Shown: positions 36,585-45,662 of the stretch, in pieces
Position numbering within the stretch: the first letter of the stretch is position 1
Layout: the number at the start of each line of letters is the position of its first letter
DNA from: Chlorobaculum sp. MV4-Y
Lineage (GTDB): Bacteria > Bacteroidota > Chlorobiia > Chlorobiales > Chlorobiaceae
Direction: 5' to 3'
Assembly: GCF_025244685.1 (NCBI RefSeq)
Contig: NZ_CP104202.1
Span: 1,368,359 to 1,432,358 of the forward strand
DNA: 64,000 bases
Made by a program: the position numbers and the translations under genes
The notes under the pieces: generated by a model
The model's database searches: none
Told to the model about the DNA's origin: nothing
Seen by the model: the letters and a program-made list of their open reading frames with translations, nothing else

Positions 36585-37562
36585 ATGAAAGCCATCATTC
36601 CCGTTGCCGGCGTCGGAAGCCGTCTTCGTCCGCATACCTTTTCCCAACCGAAAGTGTTGCTCAATGTAGCCGGCAAGCCGATCATCGGTCATATCATGGA
36701 CAAACTCATCGAATCGGGCATTGATGAGGCCGTGATCATCGTTGGTTATCTGGGGGGAAAAATCGAGGAGTACCTCACTTCACACTATTCAATCAAACTG
36801 ACCTTTGTCACCCAGGCCGACCAGCTCGGGCTCGCCCATGCAGTCCATATGTGCAGACCGCATGTGATCGATGAAGAGCCACTCTTCATCATCCTCGGAG
36901 ACACCATTTTCGATGTCGATCTGAAGCCGGTACTCGGAAGCTGCATTTCGACGCTCGGAGTCAAAGAGGTTGAAGATCCGAGGCGCTTCGGGGTGGTGGT
37001 CACCGAGGGCGACAAGATCGTAAGGCTCGTGGAAAAGCCGGAGCAACCGGTGAGCAATCTGGCAATCGTCGGCCTCTATTTTGTGCACAGGGCAGGCACG
37101 CTTTTCAACAGCATTGATTACATCATAGCCAACGACATCCGCACCAAAGGCGAATTCCAGCTTACCGACGCCCTGCAGCACATGATCGATCTCGGCGAAC
37201 CCTTTTCAACCTTCCCGGTGCAGGGATGGTACGATTGCGGCAAACCTGAAACGCTGCTCTCAACGAACGAAGTTCTCTTACAGAGGGATACCCGGCAAAA
37301 ATCACTCCCCGGCTGCATCATCAATCCGCCGGTCTTCATTGCCGACAGCGCCAGCGTCACAAACTCCATCATCGGCCCAAACGCCACAATCGCCGAACAT
37401 GTCGTCGTCAGGGACTCCATCATCATGAACTCCATCATCGGACGCAAGTCGCAGGTTAGCGACATCATGCTTGACCGTTCGATCGTCGGCAACAATGCCA
37501 TTGTATCGGCGATGGGACACGAGCTGAACATCGGCGATTATTCGGAAATCAGAATGGGATGA
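36585..37562 (+). CDS. Sugar-1-phosphate nucleotidyltransferase
   Basis: A 325-residue protein with an N-terminal nucleotidyltransferase domain: the signature MKAIIPVAGVGSRLRPHT with QPKVLLNVAGKP, and IILGDTIFDVD for metal binding. The C-terminal ~80 residues hold isoleucine-rich hexapeptide repeats (NSIIGPNATIAEHVVVRDSI) of a left-handed beta helix. The family makes NDP-sugars such as dTDP- or UDP-glucose. Substrate is not assigned. The start at 36585 is set by the conserved first residues. Confidence 0.92.
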   Translation: MKAIIPVAGVGSRLRPHTFSQPKVLLNVAGKPIIGHIMDKLIESGIDEAVIIVGYLGGKIEEYLTSHYSIKLTFVTQADQLGLAHAVHMCRPHVIDEEPLFIILGDTIFDVDLKPVLGSCISTLGVKEVEDPRRFGVVVTEGDKIVRLVEKPEQPVSNLAIVGLYFVHRAGTLFNSIDYIIANDIRTKGEFQLTDALQHMIDLGEPFSTFPVQGWYDCGKPETLLSTNEVLLQRDTRQKSLPGCIINPPVFIADSASVTNSIIGPNATIAEHVVVRDSIIMNSIIGRKSQVSDIMLDRSIVGNNAIVSAMGHELNIGDYSEIRMG

Positions 37563-37597
37563 GCGCATGGATAGCGGCCGGAAGGTACTCGCGCCGC

Positions 37598-38110
37598 TCA
37601 GCTCATGAAAAGGTAAGGCTTCCACTCATCGGAGATCGACAGATAGTGCTGACGCATCAGCGTGATATGGCTCGGCCTGACCGGCTTGTTCAGCATGGCC
37701 ATACCCGCTTCTGATGGAGTGCGGTTTCCCTTTTTCGTATTGCAGGGCTTGCAGGCGGTGATGAGGTTCTCCCAGGTGTCTTCGCCGCCGCGTGATTTCG
37801 GAATGACGTGATCGACCGTCAGCGAGTCACTCTTGCAGCCGCAATACTGGCACCTGAACCCGTCCCGCCTGAAAAGGTTTTTACGGTTCAGCACAGCGCC
37901 CCGGTAATCGATTCGCACGTAAACCATCAGCCTGACGATGCTCGGCAGCGGAAAGTTCTCCGTCACCGTGCGGATACGGTGCTCCGGATGGCTGGCGACC
38001 ATCATCGCCTTGCCGCAAAAGAGCAGCAGCACGGCATTGCGAGCATCGCAGATGCTCAGCGGTTCGTAACTCGCGTTGAGTACCAGAACTTTGGATTTTT
38101 GCAGAAGCAT
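37598..38110 (-). CDS. HNH endonuclease family protein
   Basis: A 170-residue protein with a zinc-bound HNH motif: CQYCG near residue 90, [13 protein letters not shown] with the catalytic His, [17 protein letters not shown] with the second Cys pair. The N-terminal half ([20 protein letters not shown]) is the standard form of a widespread small HNH protein found in most Chlorobi and Bacteroidetes and not tied to a restriction system. Role unknown. Converges on the nucleotidyltransferase gene with a 35-bp gap. Confidence 0.9.
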   Translation of the reverse strand: MLLQKSKVLVLNASYEPLSICDARNAVLLLFCGKAMMVASHPEHRIRTVTENFPLPSIVRLMVYVRIDYRGAVLNRKNLFRRDGFRCQYCGCKSDSLTVDHVIPKSRGGEDTWENLITACKPCNTKKGNRTPSEAGMAMLNKPVRPSHITLMRQHYLSISDEWKPYLFMS

Positions 38111-38197
38111 GGTTGTCTCCGGTTGCAGGACATTTCCGGTTATCAGACCTCCATTTCAGTTATTCATTCTTGAATTGACGGCGCGAGGGCTTGAGCC

Positions 38198-39907
38198 TCA
38201 ATGTGCAGAAAAATTCGCAACGGCAAAAGCACCCTCGTGGTTCAGTACCGCCCAGGCACGGTGATGCTTGCGGTCGACACCGTACGAACCGAGTGCGTAA
38301 CCCCGCTTCCACGGTCCGTCGATGAAGGTTGCGGAACCGCCGATATTGGCATCGACCGCGTTGAGCCACCGCCCGGCAGTGTCTTGCGTCACAAGACCGA
38401 ACCCGCCGCCGGCAATGGTTTTTTGACGAACCTTTGCCGGGTCATAGCTCATCGACAGTACATACTTATCGGCGTGATCGCTGCCCAACTCGCCAAGTCC
38501 GCTAAGTTGAAAAACAGCGCTTGCCGGATTGTTGCCACTATGCCTGGACGGTTTGGCAGCAATCCAGCCGGTGTTGACCACCTTGGTCAGCGCTCGCCCC
38601 TTGCCGCCGGTGTCTAGGCTGGCATCTCTCGACGCGCTTGTGTTGACACCATCGAGAATCCACGCTTCGCAACCGTTGAACCGATTCCGCACCACCGAGT
38701 AGCCCGCCCCCTGCGGGATAAGGAATCGCCTGCCGTTAAGACTGTAGCTCCAGCTCTCCTTTTTGACAAAACGGAACTGCGGCGTCACGCCGGTGTCCGG
38801 ACGGCCAACGCCTTGCGGATAGTTGGCGTCGGATTGCCAGTGACCTTGGTCGTCGGCCCAGTAATCGACCGTCACGCTCGGACCATTGATGGTAAATATG
38901 TAGTAGCCGACCGTCTGGTGCTCCTGCGAAATCGAAATCTCGCGGTTTTTCTGACCGAACCAGTTGGGGTCGTCAAGGGATTTCGGCGTGTAGAACTTGC
39001 TGCTGTTCGATTGCGCGATGAGTTGTTCGACCTTCGATTTGCCGTCGGGACTTGTAATGAGCGAGCGCTGGTGGATGTGGTCATGGCCGCAGATGAAAAG
39101 CTGGACACCGTTGCGTTGCAAACTCTCGAAAAACCGGTTCTGCCATTCCGGATGCTCATTGGCGAAGCCGCTAAAAACCGTATCCTGGTGGCTCTCGCCA
39201 ATCAGCGGCTGGTGCGACAGCACGAAAGCGTGCGGCGCTTTCCGCTTACGCCTGTCGAGCCGGGCGCTGATCCACGGCTGCTGGTCAGCGATGGTGTAGC
39301 CGGAGGGGGAGTGCGTCGAATTGGCGACCAGTCGATTCGGTAACGGCCAGTTGTCGATGATGACGAAACGCGCCCTCTCCTCGCCCTCGCCGCAATCGAA
39401 CGAGTAGCTCAGCCCGTCGAGATCGCGGCTGACTATAACAGGGCTGCTGAAATTGGAGCCGACGGTAAAGAAGTCGCCATTCCCTTTTCTGAAACCGCCG
39501 CCGCGAGTCTGAGGATAGCGCTTCCGGAAACCAGGCGCTCCGTATCCGCTCTCTGAGCTTTTTGCCTCATGATTGCCCCGGAAAGCAAAAAACCCGATGC
39601 CTGCATCGATCAGCGGTTGAGCAGCCGCGACCCGCTGCTCCTCGGAAATATCCCTGCCGTCGTCGCTCAGATCGCCGACCTCGATGACAAACTTCACGCC
39701 AGCATCGATGAACTGCCGGTTCACCTGCTGGATGATCGAAACCGGCACGGTGTGCGGATTCTGCCCCGAAGGATCGGCCGCTGTCCACTGCGTATCCCCC
39801 ATCACCCCGAACTTCCACGCTTTGGCCCATGCCGCTGTCGGGAGCTGGAGCAGCACGAACAGCGCAAAAACGGTGCTGGTTTTCCTGAACAAGCTACCAA
39901 TGCTCAT
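38198..39907 (-). CDS. Secreted calcineurin-like metallophosphoesterase
   Basis: About 569 residues. The start at 39907 gives a signal peptide (MSIGSLFRKTSTVFALFVLLQLPTAAWA) and then the phosphoesterase motifs GVMGDTQW, VGDLSDDGRD, RGNHE, SHQPLIGE and GHDHIHQR, in the right order. The C-terminal ~200 residues form a separate beta-rich domain with no clear family. The protein is likely periplasmic or outer-membrane bound and acts on phosphate esters. It is alone on its strand. Confidence 0.9.
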   Translation of the reverse strand: MSIGSLFRKTSTVFALFVLLQLPTAAWAKAWKFGVMGDTQWTAADPSGQNPHTVPVSIIQQVNRQFIDAGVKFVIEVGDLSDDGRDISEEQRVAAAQPLIDAGIGFFAFRGNHEAKSSESGYGAPGFRKRYPQTRGGGFRKGNGDFFTVGSNFSSPVIVSRDLDGLSYSFDCGEGEERARFVIIDNWPLPNRLVANSTHSPSGYTIADQQPWISARLDRRKRKAPHAFVLSHQPLIGESHQDTVFSGFANEHPEWQNRFFESLQRNGVQLFICGHDHIHQRSLITSPDGKSKVEQLIAQSNSSKFYTPKSLDDPNWFGQKNREISISQEHQTVGYYIFTINGPSVTVDYWADDQGHWQSDANYPQGVGRPDTGVTPQFRFVKKESWSYSLNGRRFLIPQGAGYSVVRNRFNGCEAWILDGVNTSASRDASLDTGGKGRALTKVVNTGWIAAKPSRHSGNNPASAVFQLSGLGELGSDHADKYVLSMSYDPAKVRQKTIAGGGFGLVTQDTAGRWLNAVDANIGGSATFIDGPWKRGYALGSYGVDRKHHRAWAVLNHEGAFAVANFSAH

Positions 39908-40148
39908 CACAGATTATTTGGTAAGGTTTTTCTGCAAAACACCTTGATCACCCGAGAAAATAAACCATTGCCGCCATCCATTGCCACTCAGTATTGTGAA
40001 CTTCATGCTAACTATTTACCCCTCTTTATCCACATCGTCCACCGGTTCCTGACACAGAAGAATTCACCTAGCCCGCCACATTGAACTTGCATGGCAAATT
40101 TCGAATTCGTACATTTATCGTTGATTTTCAGGCATCCCCATTACCTAT

Positions 40149-40216
40149 GGACACGGTGCCAAAAGCTCTCTCGCGGGATTTCGTCCCCGGAGCTTGCCGG
40201 AAGGCTTCCCGTGTCC
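40149..40216 (+). promoter_or_regulatory. Structured leader of metK-ahcY (SAM-Chlorobi RNA candidate)
   Basis: About 105 bp before metK, GGACACGG (40149-40156) pairs perfectly with CCGTGTCC (40209-40216). Inside are AAGCTC/GAGCTT enclosing a GGGA/TCCC hairpin and a small GCC-GGAA-GGC hairpin. A further GTCT/AGAC stem follows. The location matches the SAM-Chlorobi RNA motif (Weinberg and colleagues, 2010), reported only in Chlorobi in the 5' region of metK-ahcY operons and proposed to sense SAM or SAH. I compared position and structure only, not the published consensus. Confidence 0.7.
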
Positions 40217-40322
40217 CGTCTGTCCCCAAAGACATTCACCTTCACGAGAATTCCCTCTTGGCAAACCCGCCGGACCCCTGCCGTTCTTGTCGTTCGATTA
40301 ACAAAAAACCGAAAAGGAAACT

Positions 40323-41537
40323 ATGTCACATTCAAGGTATTACTTTACCTCGGAATCAGTTTCAGAAGGCCATCCGGACAAGGTAGCCGATCAGATCTCC
40401 GACGCCGTGCTGGATGAGTTCATCAAGCAAGACCCCAACTCCCGCGTTGCCTGCGAAACCTTCGTCACCACCGGCCAGGTGATCGTCGGCGGCGAAGTGA
40501 CCACCAAAGGCATCGTCGATGTCCAGACCATCGCCCGCAAGGTTATCACCGACATCGGTTACACCAAGGGTGAATACATGTTTGAAGCCAACTCTTGCGG
40601 CATCCTCTCGGCCCTGCACTCGCAGTCGCCCGACATCAACCGCGGCGTTGACCGCAAGGAAGAGATCCAGGACGAGTTCGACCGCGTTGGCGCTGGCGAC
40701 CAGGGTATGATGTTCGGCTATGCCTGCACCGAAACCCCCGAGCTGATGCCTGCCGCCATCCAGTACGCGCAGGAGCTGGTCAGAAAGCTTGCCGAAATCC
40801 GCAAGGAGGGCAAAATCATGACCTACCTCCGCCCCGACGCCAAGAGCCAGGTGACGCTCGAATACGACGGAAACGACAACGTGCTCCGCGTTGACGCCGT
40901 GGTCGTCTCGACGCAGCACGATCCCGAACCGGCAGGCATGAGCGAAGCCGAGTTCCAGGCCGTCATCAAGAACGACATCATCGAAAACGTCATCAAGAAG
41001 GTGATCCCTGCCGAGCTGATCGACGAGAACACCAAGTTCCACATCAACCCGACCGGCCGCTTTGAAATCGGCGGTCCTCACGGCGACACCGGTCTGACCG
41101 GCCGCAAGATCATCGTTGACACCTATGGCGGCGCGGCTCCGCACGGCGGTGGCGCATTCAGCGGCAAAGACCCGTCGAAGGTTGACCGCAGCGCGGCTTA
41201 CGCAGCCCGCCACGTGGCCAAGAACATCGTTGCCGCAGGTCTGGCCGACAAGTGCACCGTGCAGGTCTCCTACGCCATCGGCGTGGCCCGTCCGGTCTCG
41301 ATCTACATCAACACCCACGGCACCAGCAAGCACGGCCTCTCCGACGCAGAGATCCAGGAGAAAGCTGAGGCAATCTTCGATCTCCGCCCGCTGGCCATCA
41401 TCCGCCGCTTCAACCTCGACCGTCCGCACGGCTGGTGCTACCGCGATACGGCAGCCTACGGCCACTTCGGTCGCGAACAGTTTCCGTGGGAAAAGACCGA
41501 AAAGGTCGCTGAGCTGAAAGCCGCTCTGGGCCTCTGA
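40323..41537 (+). CDS. metK: S-adenosylmethionine synthetase
   Basis: A 404-residue enzyme with all MetK landmarks: [24 protein letters not shown] at the N-terminus, [12 protein letters not shown] (about residue 133) and [22 protein letters not shown] (about 275-296). It makes SAM from methionine and ATP. A strong AAAAGGAAACT site lies just before the ATG. It is followed after 83 bp by ahcY, on the same strand, and is preceded by the structured leader, so the SAM cycle is probably controlled as one unit. Confidence 0.98.
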   Translation: MSHSRYYFTSESVSEGHPDKVADQISDAVLDEFIKQDPNSRVACETFVTTGQVIVGGEVTTKGIVDVQTIARKVITDIGYTKGEYMFEANSCGILSALHSQSPDINRGVDRKEEIQDEFDRVGAGDQGMMFGYACTETPELMPAAIQYAQELVRKLAEIRKEGKIMTYLRPDAKSQVTLEYDGNDNVLRVDAVVVSTQHDPEPAGMSEAEFQAVIKNDIIENVIKKVIPAELIDENTKFHINPTGRFEIGGPHGDTGLTGRKIIVDTYGGAAPHGGGAFSGKDPSKVDRSAAYAARHVAKNIVAAGLADKCTVQVSYAIGVARPVSIYINTHGTSKHGLSDAEIQEKAEAIFDLRPLAIIRRFNLDRPHGWCYRDTAAYGHFGREQFPWEKTEKVAELKAALGL

Positions 41538-41552
41538 TCCAAAACCCTCTGA

Positions 41553-41583
41553 AAGCCTCTGCGGACATGTGTCCCGGAGGCTT
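41553..41583 (+). other. Intercistronic hairpin between metK and ahcY
   Basis: AAGCCTC (41553-41559) pairs with GAGGCTT (41577-41583) around an inner GGACA-TG-TGTCC stem. The helix is stable but is not followed by a T tract, so it more likely protects mRNA or tunes ahcY than ends transcription. Confidence 0.6.
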
Positions 41584-41620
41584 CCCCTTATTCTGAAAAA
41601 ACTGAAAACACGCTGACATC

Positions 41621-43036
41621 ATGACAACAGAAGCAGCAGTGCTCGACTACAAGGTGGCCGATATTTCGCTTGCCGAATGGGGCCGCAAAGAGATCGAAAT
41701 CGCTGAAAAAGAGATGCCGGGCCTGATGGCTACGCGCAAGAAATACCAAGGCCAGAAACCGCTCGCGGGTGCCCGCATTGCCGGGTCCCTGCACATGACC
41801 ATCCAGACCGCCGTCCTGATCGAGACGCTCGTCGAACTCGGCGCGGACGTGCGCTGGGCGAGCTGCAACATCTTCTCGACGCAGGATCACGCCGCAGCAG
41901 CCATCGCAGCAGCCGGTGTTCCGGTGTTCGCCTGGAAGGGTGAGACCCTCGACGAGTACTGGTGGTGCACCCGCCAGATTCTCGAGTTCGAAGGCGGCCT
42001 CGGCCCGAACCTCATCGTCGATGACGGCGGCGACGCAACCCTGATGATCCACCTCGGCTACAAGATCGAGAACGATCCGTCGATGCTCGACAAAACCCCG
42101 GGCAACGCCGAAGAGAAAGCGCTCTTCACCCAGCTTAAAGAGGTCTTCGCTGAAGACAACCAGCGCTGGCACAAGGTTGCCGCCGGCATGAAGGGCGTCT
42201 CCGAGGAGACCACCACCGGCGTGCATCGCCTGTACCAGATGATGGAGAAGGGCGAGCTGCTCTTCCCAGCCATCAACGTCAACGACTCGGTCACCAAGTC
42301 GAAGTTCGACAACCTCTACGGCTGCCGCGAATCGCTCGCCGACGGCATCAAGCGCGCCACGGACGTCATGATCGCTGGTAAAGTGGTCGTCGTGCTCGGC
42401 TACGGCGACGTGGGCAAAGGCTGCGCCCACTCGATGCGCACCTATGGCGCTCGCGTGATCGTCACCGAGATTGACCCGATCTGCGCACTGCAGGCTGCCA
42501 TGGAGGGCTTTGAAGTCACCACGATGGAAGAGGCTGTCAAAGAGGGCAACATCTTCGTCACCACCACCGGCAACAAGGATGTCATCACCCTCGACCACAT
42601 CAAGCAGATGAGAGACGAGGCAATTGTCTGCAACATCGGCCACTTCGACAACGAGATTCAGGTCGATGCGCTCAACAACTTCAAGGGCGCAACCAGGATC
42701 AACATCAAGCCGCAGGTTGACAAGTACGTTTTTGAAAACGGTAACTGCATCTACCTGCTCGCCGAAGGCCGCCTGGTGAACCTCGGCTGCGCCACCGGCC
42801 ATCCGTCGTTCGTGATGAGCAACTCCTTCACCAACCAGACGCTCGCCCAGATCGAACTCTGGCAGAACGACTACAAGGTTGACGTCTATCGCCTGCCCAA
42901 AAAGCTCGACGAAGAGGTGGCTCGCCTGCACCTGGAGCAGATTGGCGTCAAGCTGACCACGCTCACCAAAGAGCAGGCCGACTACATCAGCGTCCCGGTC
43001 GAAGGTCCCTACAAGCCGGAACACTACCGTTACTGA
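41621..43036 (+). CDS. ahcY: Adenosylhomocysteinase (SAH hydrolase)
   Basis: A 471-residue enzyme of the long bacterial form. It has [16 protein letters not shown] near residue 87, NAD-binding [21 protein letters not shown] (residues ~254-274), the active-site [20 protein letters not shown] and the C-terminal KPEHYRY, which closes the cofactor pocket. It cleaves SAH to adenosine and homocysteine, relieving product inhibition of methyltransferases. It follows metK. Confidence 0.98.
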   Translation: MTTEAAVLDYKVADISLAEWGRKEIEIAEKEMPGLMATRKKYQGQKPLAGARIAGSLHMTIQTAVLIETLVELGADVRWASCNIFSTQDHAAAAIAAAGVPVFAWKGETLDEYWWCTRQILEFEGGLGPNLIVDDGGDATLMIHLGYKIENDPSMLDKTPGNAEEKALFTQLKEVFAEDNQRWHKVAAGMKGVSEETTTGVHRLYQMMEKGELLFPAINVNDSVTKSKFDNLYGCRESLADGIKRATDVMIAGKVVVVLGYGDVGKGCAHSMRTYGARVIVTEIDPICALQAAMEGFEVTTMEEAVKEGNIFVTTTGNKDVITLDHIKQMRDEAIVCNIGHFDNEIQVDALNNFKGATRINIKPQVDKYVFENGNCIYLLAEGRLVNLGCATGHPSFVMSNSFTNQTLAQIELWQNDYKVDVYRLPKKLDEEVARLHLEQIGVKLTTLTKEQADYISVPVEGPYKPEHYRY

Positions 43037-43064
43037 TCCCCGGTTTTCCGGAAGATCATTGCAC

Positions 43065-43096
43065 AAAAAAAGCAGCCCCGCAAAGGCTGCTTTTTT
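43065..43096. terminator. Bidirectional terminator between ahcY and the cyclohydrolase gene
   Basis: AGCAGCC/GGCTGCT (43071-43077 with 43085-43091) is flanked by six A on the left and six T on the right, so it can stop transcription from both sides of these converging genes. Confidence 0.92.
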
Positions 43097-43138
43097 GTTT
43101 AAAAATCGGACAAGATCAGACAAATCAATCAGATCCAA

Positions 43139-43762
43139 TTAAACGCCAGCCAGCCCCCGCCAGCTCATTCCGAGGTTTCCGATGGCCGGGAGCATCACTT
43201 CGCGCTTCGCTTTGCAGAATTCGGCATCGTCGATGCTGGCGAGGTTGACCTCGACGTTCGCCATTGCGCTCATCAACCCGGCGACCAGCAGGTAGCGGCC
43301 AACAATAACATCGCTCAGAACGGAGGGATTACCGATCTGTTCAAGGCGGTCAGCAAGGGGCAGCATGGCGAGGCAGCGCTTGAAGAGTTCGAACGGTGCC
43401 TCCGAGCTTGCCTTGAGCGCAAGCTGGATCGCCGCACGGCGGGCTTCAGCCTCCTCCGGCGTCGATTTCGGCATCTTATAAACCTCCATGATGGTGCCGA
43501 ACACCTCCATGTCGCGGTCGCCGAGGTTAAGCATCTGGCGGCGAGCGGTTTCGCACTTTTCGAGAATCGAGTGGACTTCATCCGCCACGTCGGCAAACTT
43601 CTTCTTGCCAATGGTCAGGTTGCAGACCATCGAAAGCAAGGCGACGCCCTGCGCTGCCGTGACTGCCGCCGCAGCGCCGCCACCGGGAGTGGGGTCAGCA
43701 CTGGCGAGACTGTCGAGATAGGTGGAGATTGCGCTCCAGCCGAGCGTGCCGTCAGACTTCAT
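43139..43762 (-). CDS. fchA: Cyclodeaminase/cyclohydrolase (FchA) family protein
   Basis: A 207-residue, mostly helical protein of the FTCD_C family: ADPTPGGGAAAAVTAAQGVALLSMVCNLTIGKKKF near the N-terminus and later helices typical of the formiminotetrahydrofolate cyclodeaminase/methenyl-THF cyclohydrolase group. In clostridia FchA provides the cyclohydrolase step. Here it overlaps by 11 bp the gene of a FolD homologue that lacks the cyclohydrolase lysine, so I infer that it supplies that activity. No formiminotransferase domain is present. Confidence 0.88.
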   Translation of the reverse strand: MKSDGTLGWSAISTYLDSLASADPTPGGGAAAAVTAAQGVALLSMVCNLTIGKKKFADVADEVHSILEKCETARRQMLNLGDRDMEVFGTIMEVYKMPKSTPEEAEARRAAIQLALKASSEAPFELFKRCLAMLPLADRLEQIGNPSVLSDVIVGRYLLVAGLMSAMANVEVNLASIDDAEFCKAKREVMLPAIGNLGMSWRGLAGV

Positions 43763-44642
43763 GGTGGTAGTTTCGATAAAGTTGCAGGGCGTTGCGCATA
43801 CACATGGCCACCGTCATGGGGCCGACCCTCGGAATGTAGAGCGAGGCGGCCTCTTTGGCCTCCTGCTCGAAGTTCTGAATGTAGGAGAAGTTCAGGCAGA
43901 TCACGCCCGGCTTCAGCTCCTCTGCACGAACCTTCTCGAAGTGCTGCGACGGCACGCCGGTGATAACGATGTCCGACTGGCTGAGCGCCTCTTCGCGCGT
44001 GACGGGGCGCGATTCGTGATCGGAGCTGTTGACATCGACGACAAAGCCGCCGTTGATATCGAAGGAGTAAACGCGCGCGCCATCATTCGAAAGCATATAG
44101 GCGAGCGGCCTTCCGACCACCTCCGAGCGGTTGAAAATGGTGATCTGCTGACCAGCGAAAGGCAAACCGTAGGGTTGATACGCATCGGTCGCTTCAAGCA
44201 GCTTGATGATTGCCAGCGGCGTGCAGGGCAGAATCGCCTTGAACTTGCCACCCACATCGTCGAAACGCTCGTTGGCGTAAAGCTTTTCGATCCAGTGCGG
44301 CGACAGCCCCTCGACATCCTTGTGTGGCGAAATCAGATCCCTCAGCTCCGCATCGCGCTCGTCGCCCCAGATCGGGTAGTAAACGAAAATGCCGTGGACA
44401 GCGCTATTCCGGTTAGCCTCTTCAAGAACGGCTCTCACCGATTCCGGCTCGCACTTCCTGAGGTCGAAATGAATACCTACATCTTCGCATCCGACGCGGG
44501 TATAGTCAGCGTAAGTGATCGAGGCGGGATCGTCGGAGGCGAGAATACCAACAATGTTGATCGTGAGCTGCTCCTCGCTGATCTGCCGGCGAACGGCGTC
44601 ACGAAACGAGGCGGCGACAGGGTTCGGTTCAAGCACTTTCAT
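43752..44642 (-). CDS. MTD1-like methylenetetrahydrofolate dehydrogenase (FolD family, cyclohydrolase lysine absent)
   Basis: A 296-residue FolD-fold protein. Compared by memory, it is closer to yeast MTD1 than to E. coli FolD: GILASDDPASITYADYTR, then KDVEGL, then ILPCTPLAIIKLLEATDAY and the NAD-binding FNRSEVVGRPLAYMLSNDGA. In bifunctional FolD the catalytic motif is YxxxK; here Y44 is followed by T48 where Lys is expected, as in MTD1, which is a dehydrogenase without cyclohydrolase activity and uses NAD. The adjacent FchA-type gene probably supplies the missing step. It starts at ATG 44642. Confidence 0.85.
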   Translation of the reverse strand: MKVLEPNPVAASFRDAVRRQISEEQLTINIVGILASDDPASITYADYTRVGCEDVGIHFDLRKCEPESVRAVLEEANRNSAVHGIFVYYPIWGDERDAELRDLISPHKDVEGLSPHWIEKLYANERFDDVGGKFKAILPCTPLAIIKLLEATDAYQPYGLPFAGQQITIFNRSEVVGRPLAYMLSNDGARVYSFDINGGFVVDVNSSDHESRPVTREEALSQSDIVITGVPSQHFEKVRAEELKPGVICLNFSYIQNFEQEAKEAASLYIPRVGPMTVAMCMRNALQLYRNYHHEV

Positions 44643-44768
44643 GGTTCAATAGTAATGCCGGTTCTGTTCACCGATGTTCTGACAGGGCACGAGTACCGGG
44701 AATGGAATTTCAAGGAAATGGCGGGCTATGCTCTTGCCGGATGGAATGTTACGGAGTCCGGCTCTTTG

Positions 44769-44840
44769 CTGGGGCGGCAGGATTCGAACCTGCGGATGTC
44801 GGCTCCAAAGGCCGATGCCTTACCACTTGGCGACGCCCCA
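44769..44840 (-). tRNA. tRNA-Gln (UUG anticodon)
   Basis: Acceptor TGGGGCG with CGCCCCA, including the weak U1-A72 pair typical of tRNA-Gln, discriminator G73, anticodon arm TCGGC-CTTTGGA-GCCGA (anticodon TTG) and T arm GCAGGTTCGAATCCTGC. CCA is not encoded. Confidence 0.97.
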
Positions 44841-44996
44841 TCGTTCGGGGAAGATCGTTCTGAAAACGGCTTCAATTATACGGATAAATAGCTTAAAACA
44901 CAAAATGAAGCCGGGATGAAGCGTGAAAAAGAGAGCAGGCTTTTTTACCTTCGTAGTGAAACTTTCACTTTCATGAACGAACCATCAGCCTCGCCC

Positions 44997-45662
44997 ATGA
45001 CGAAAATCAAGATCTGCGGCATCACCCGCCCCGAAGACGCCCTCGAAGCCTCGCTCTGGGGCGCGGACGCGCTCGGCTTCAACTTCAGCCGGAGCAGCCC
45101 GCGCCGCATCGATGCCGACGCCGCCCGCGCCATCGTCGCCCGGCTGCCGCCGCTCGTCAGCGCCGTGGGGGTCTTCGTCGAGCAGTCGCCCGAAGAGGTC
45201 GCCGATCTCTGCCGCTTCTGCAACCTTCAGGCGGCGCAGCTCCATTCGGACGAGTACGACGCTGATAAGACGTTGCGGATCGAAGGCGTGCGGGTGATCC
45301 GGGTCTTCCGGCCAAGTCCGGGGTTCGAGGTTTCGCAGGTGCGGGAGTTCGCCGATGCAACAGGATGCCGGAGCTTTCTGTTCGACGCCTACAGCCCGGT
45401 AATGGCCGGAGGAACCGGTGAGAGCATCAAGGCACAGACTGCCGTGTCACTGTTTGAAGAAACTCGTGATTTCAGCTGGGCGCTGCTTGCGGGCGGATTG
45501 AAGCCGGGGAACGTCGGCGACGCCGTGATGCTGGTAAGGCCTTGGGGCGTCGATACGGCCAGCGGCGTCGAGTCGGCGCCCGGCATCAAGGATGCACTGA
45601 AGATCAAGCAGTTCGTCGAAGCGGTGCGCAAGGCCGACCGCTCGCTCACGAATTGCTGCTGA
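44997..45662 (+). CDS. trpF: Phosphoribosylanthranilate isomerase
   Basis: A 221-residue TIM barrel. The N-terminus TKIKICGITRPEDAL is the strand carrying the catalytic cysteine, and the C-terminal LLAGGLKPGNVGDAV and GVDTASGVESAPGIKDALKI hold the phosphate and general acid region. It performs the third step of tryptophan synthesis from chorismate. An ATG eight codons upstream (44973) is the alternative start. No other trp gene is adjacent. Its 3' end overlaps the convergent hydrolase gene by 17 bp. Confidence 0.94.
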   Translation: MTKIKICGITRPEDALEASLWGADALGFNFSRSSPRRIDADAARAIVARLPPLVSAVGVFVEQSPEEVADLCRFCNLQAAQLHSDEYDADKTLRIEGVRVIRVFRPSPGFEVSQVREFADATGCRSFLFDAYSPVMAGGTGESIKAQTAVSLFEETRDFSWALLAGGLKPGNVGDAVMLVRPWGVDTASGVESAPGIKDALKIKQFVEAVRKADRSLTNCC

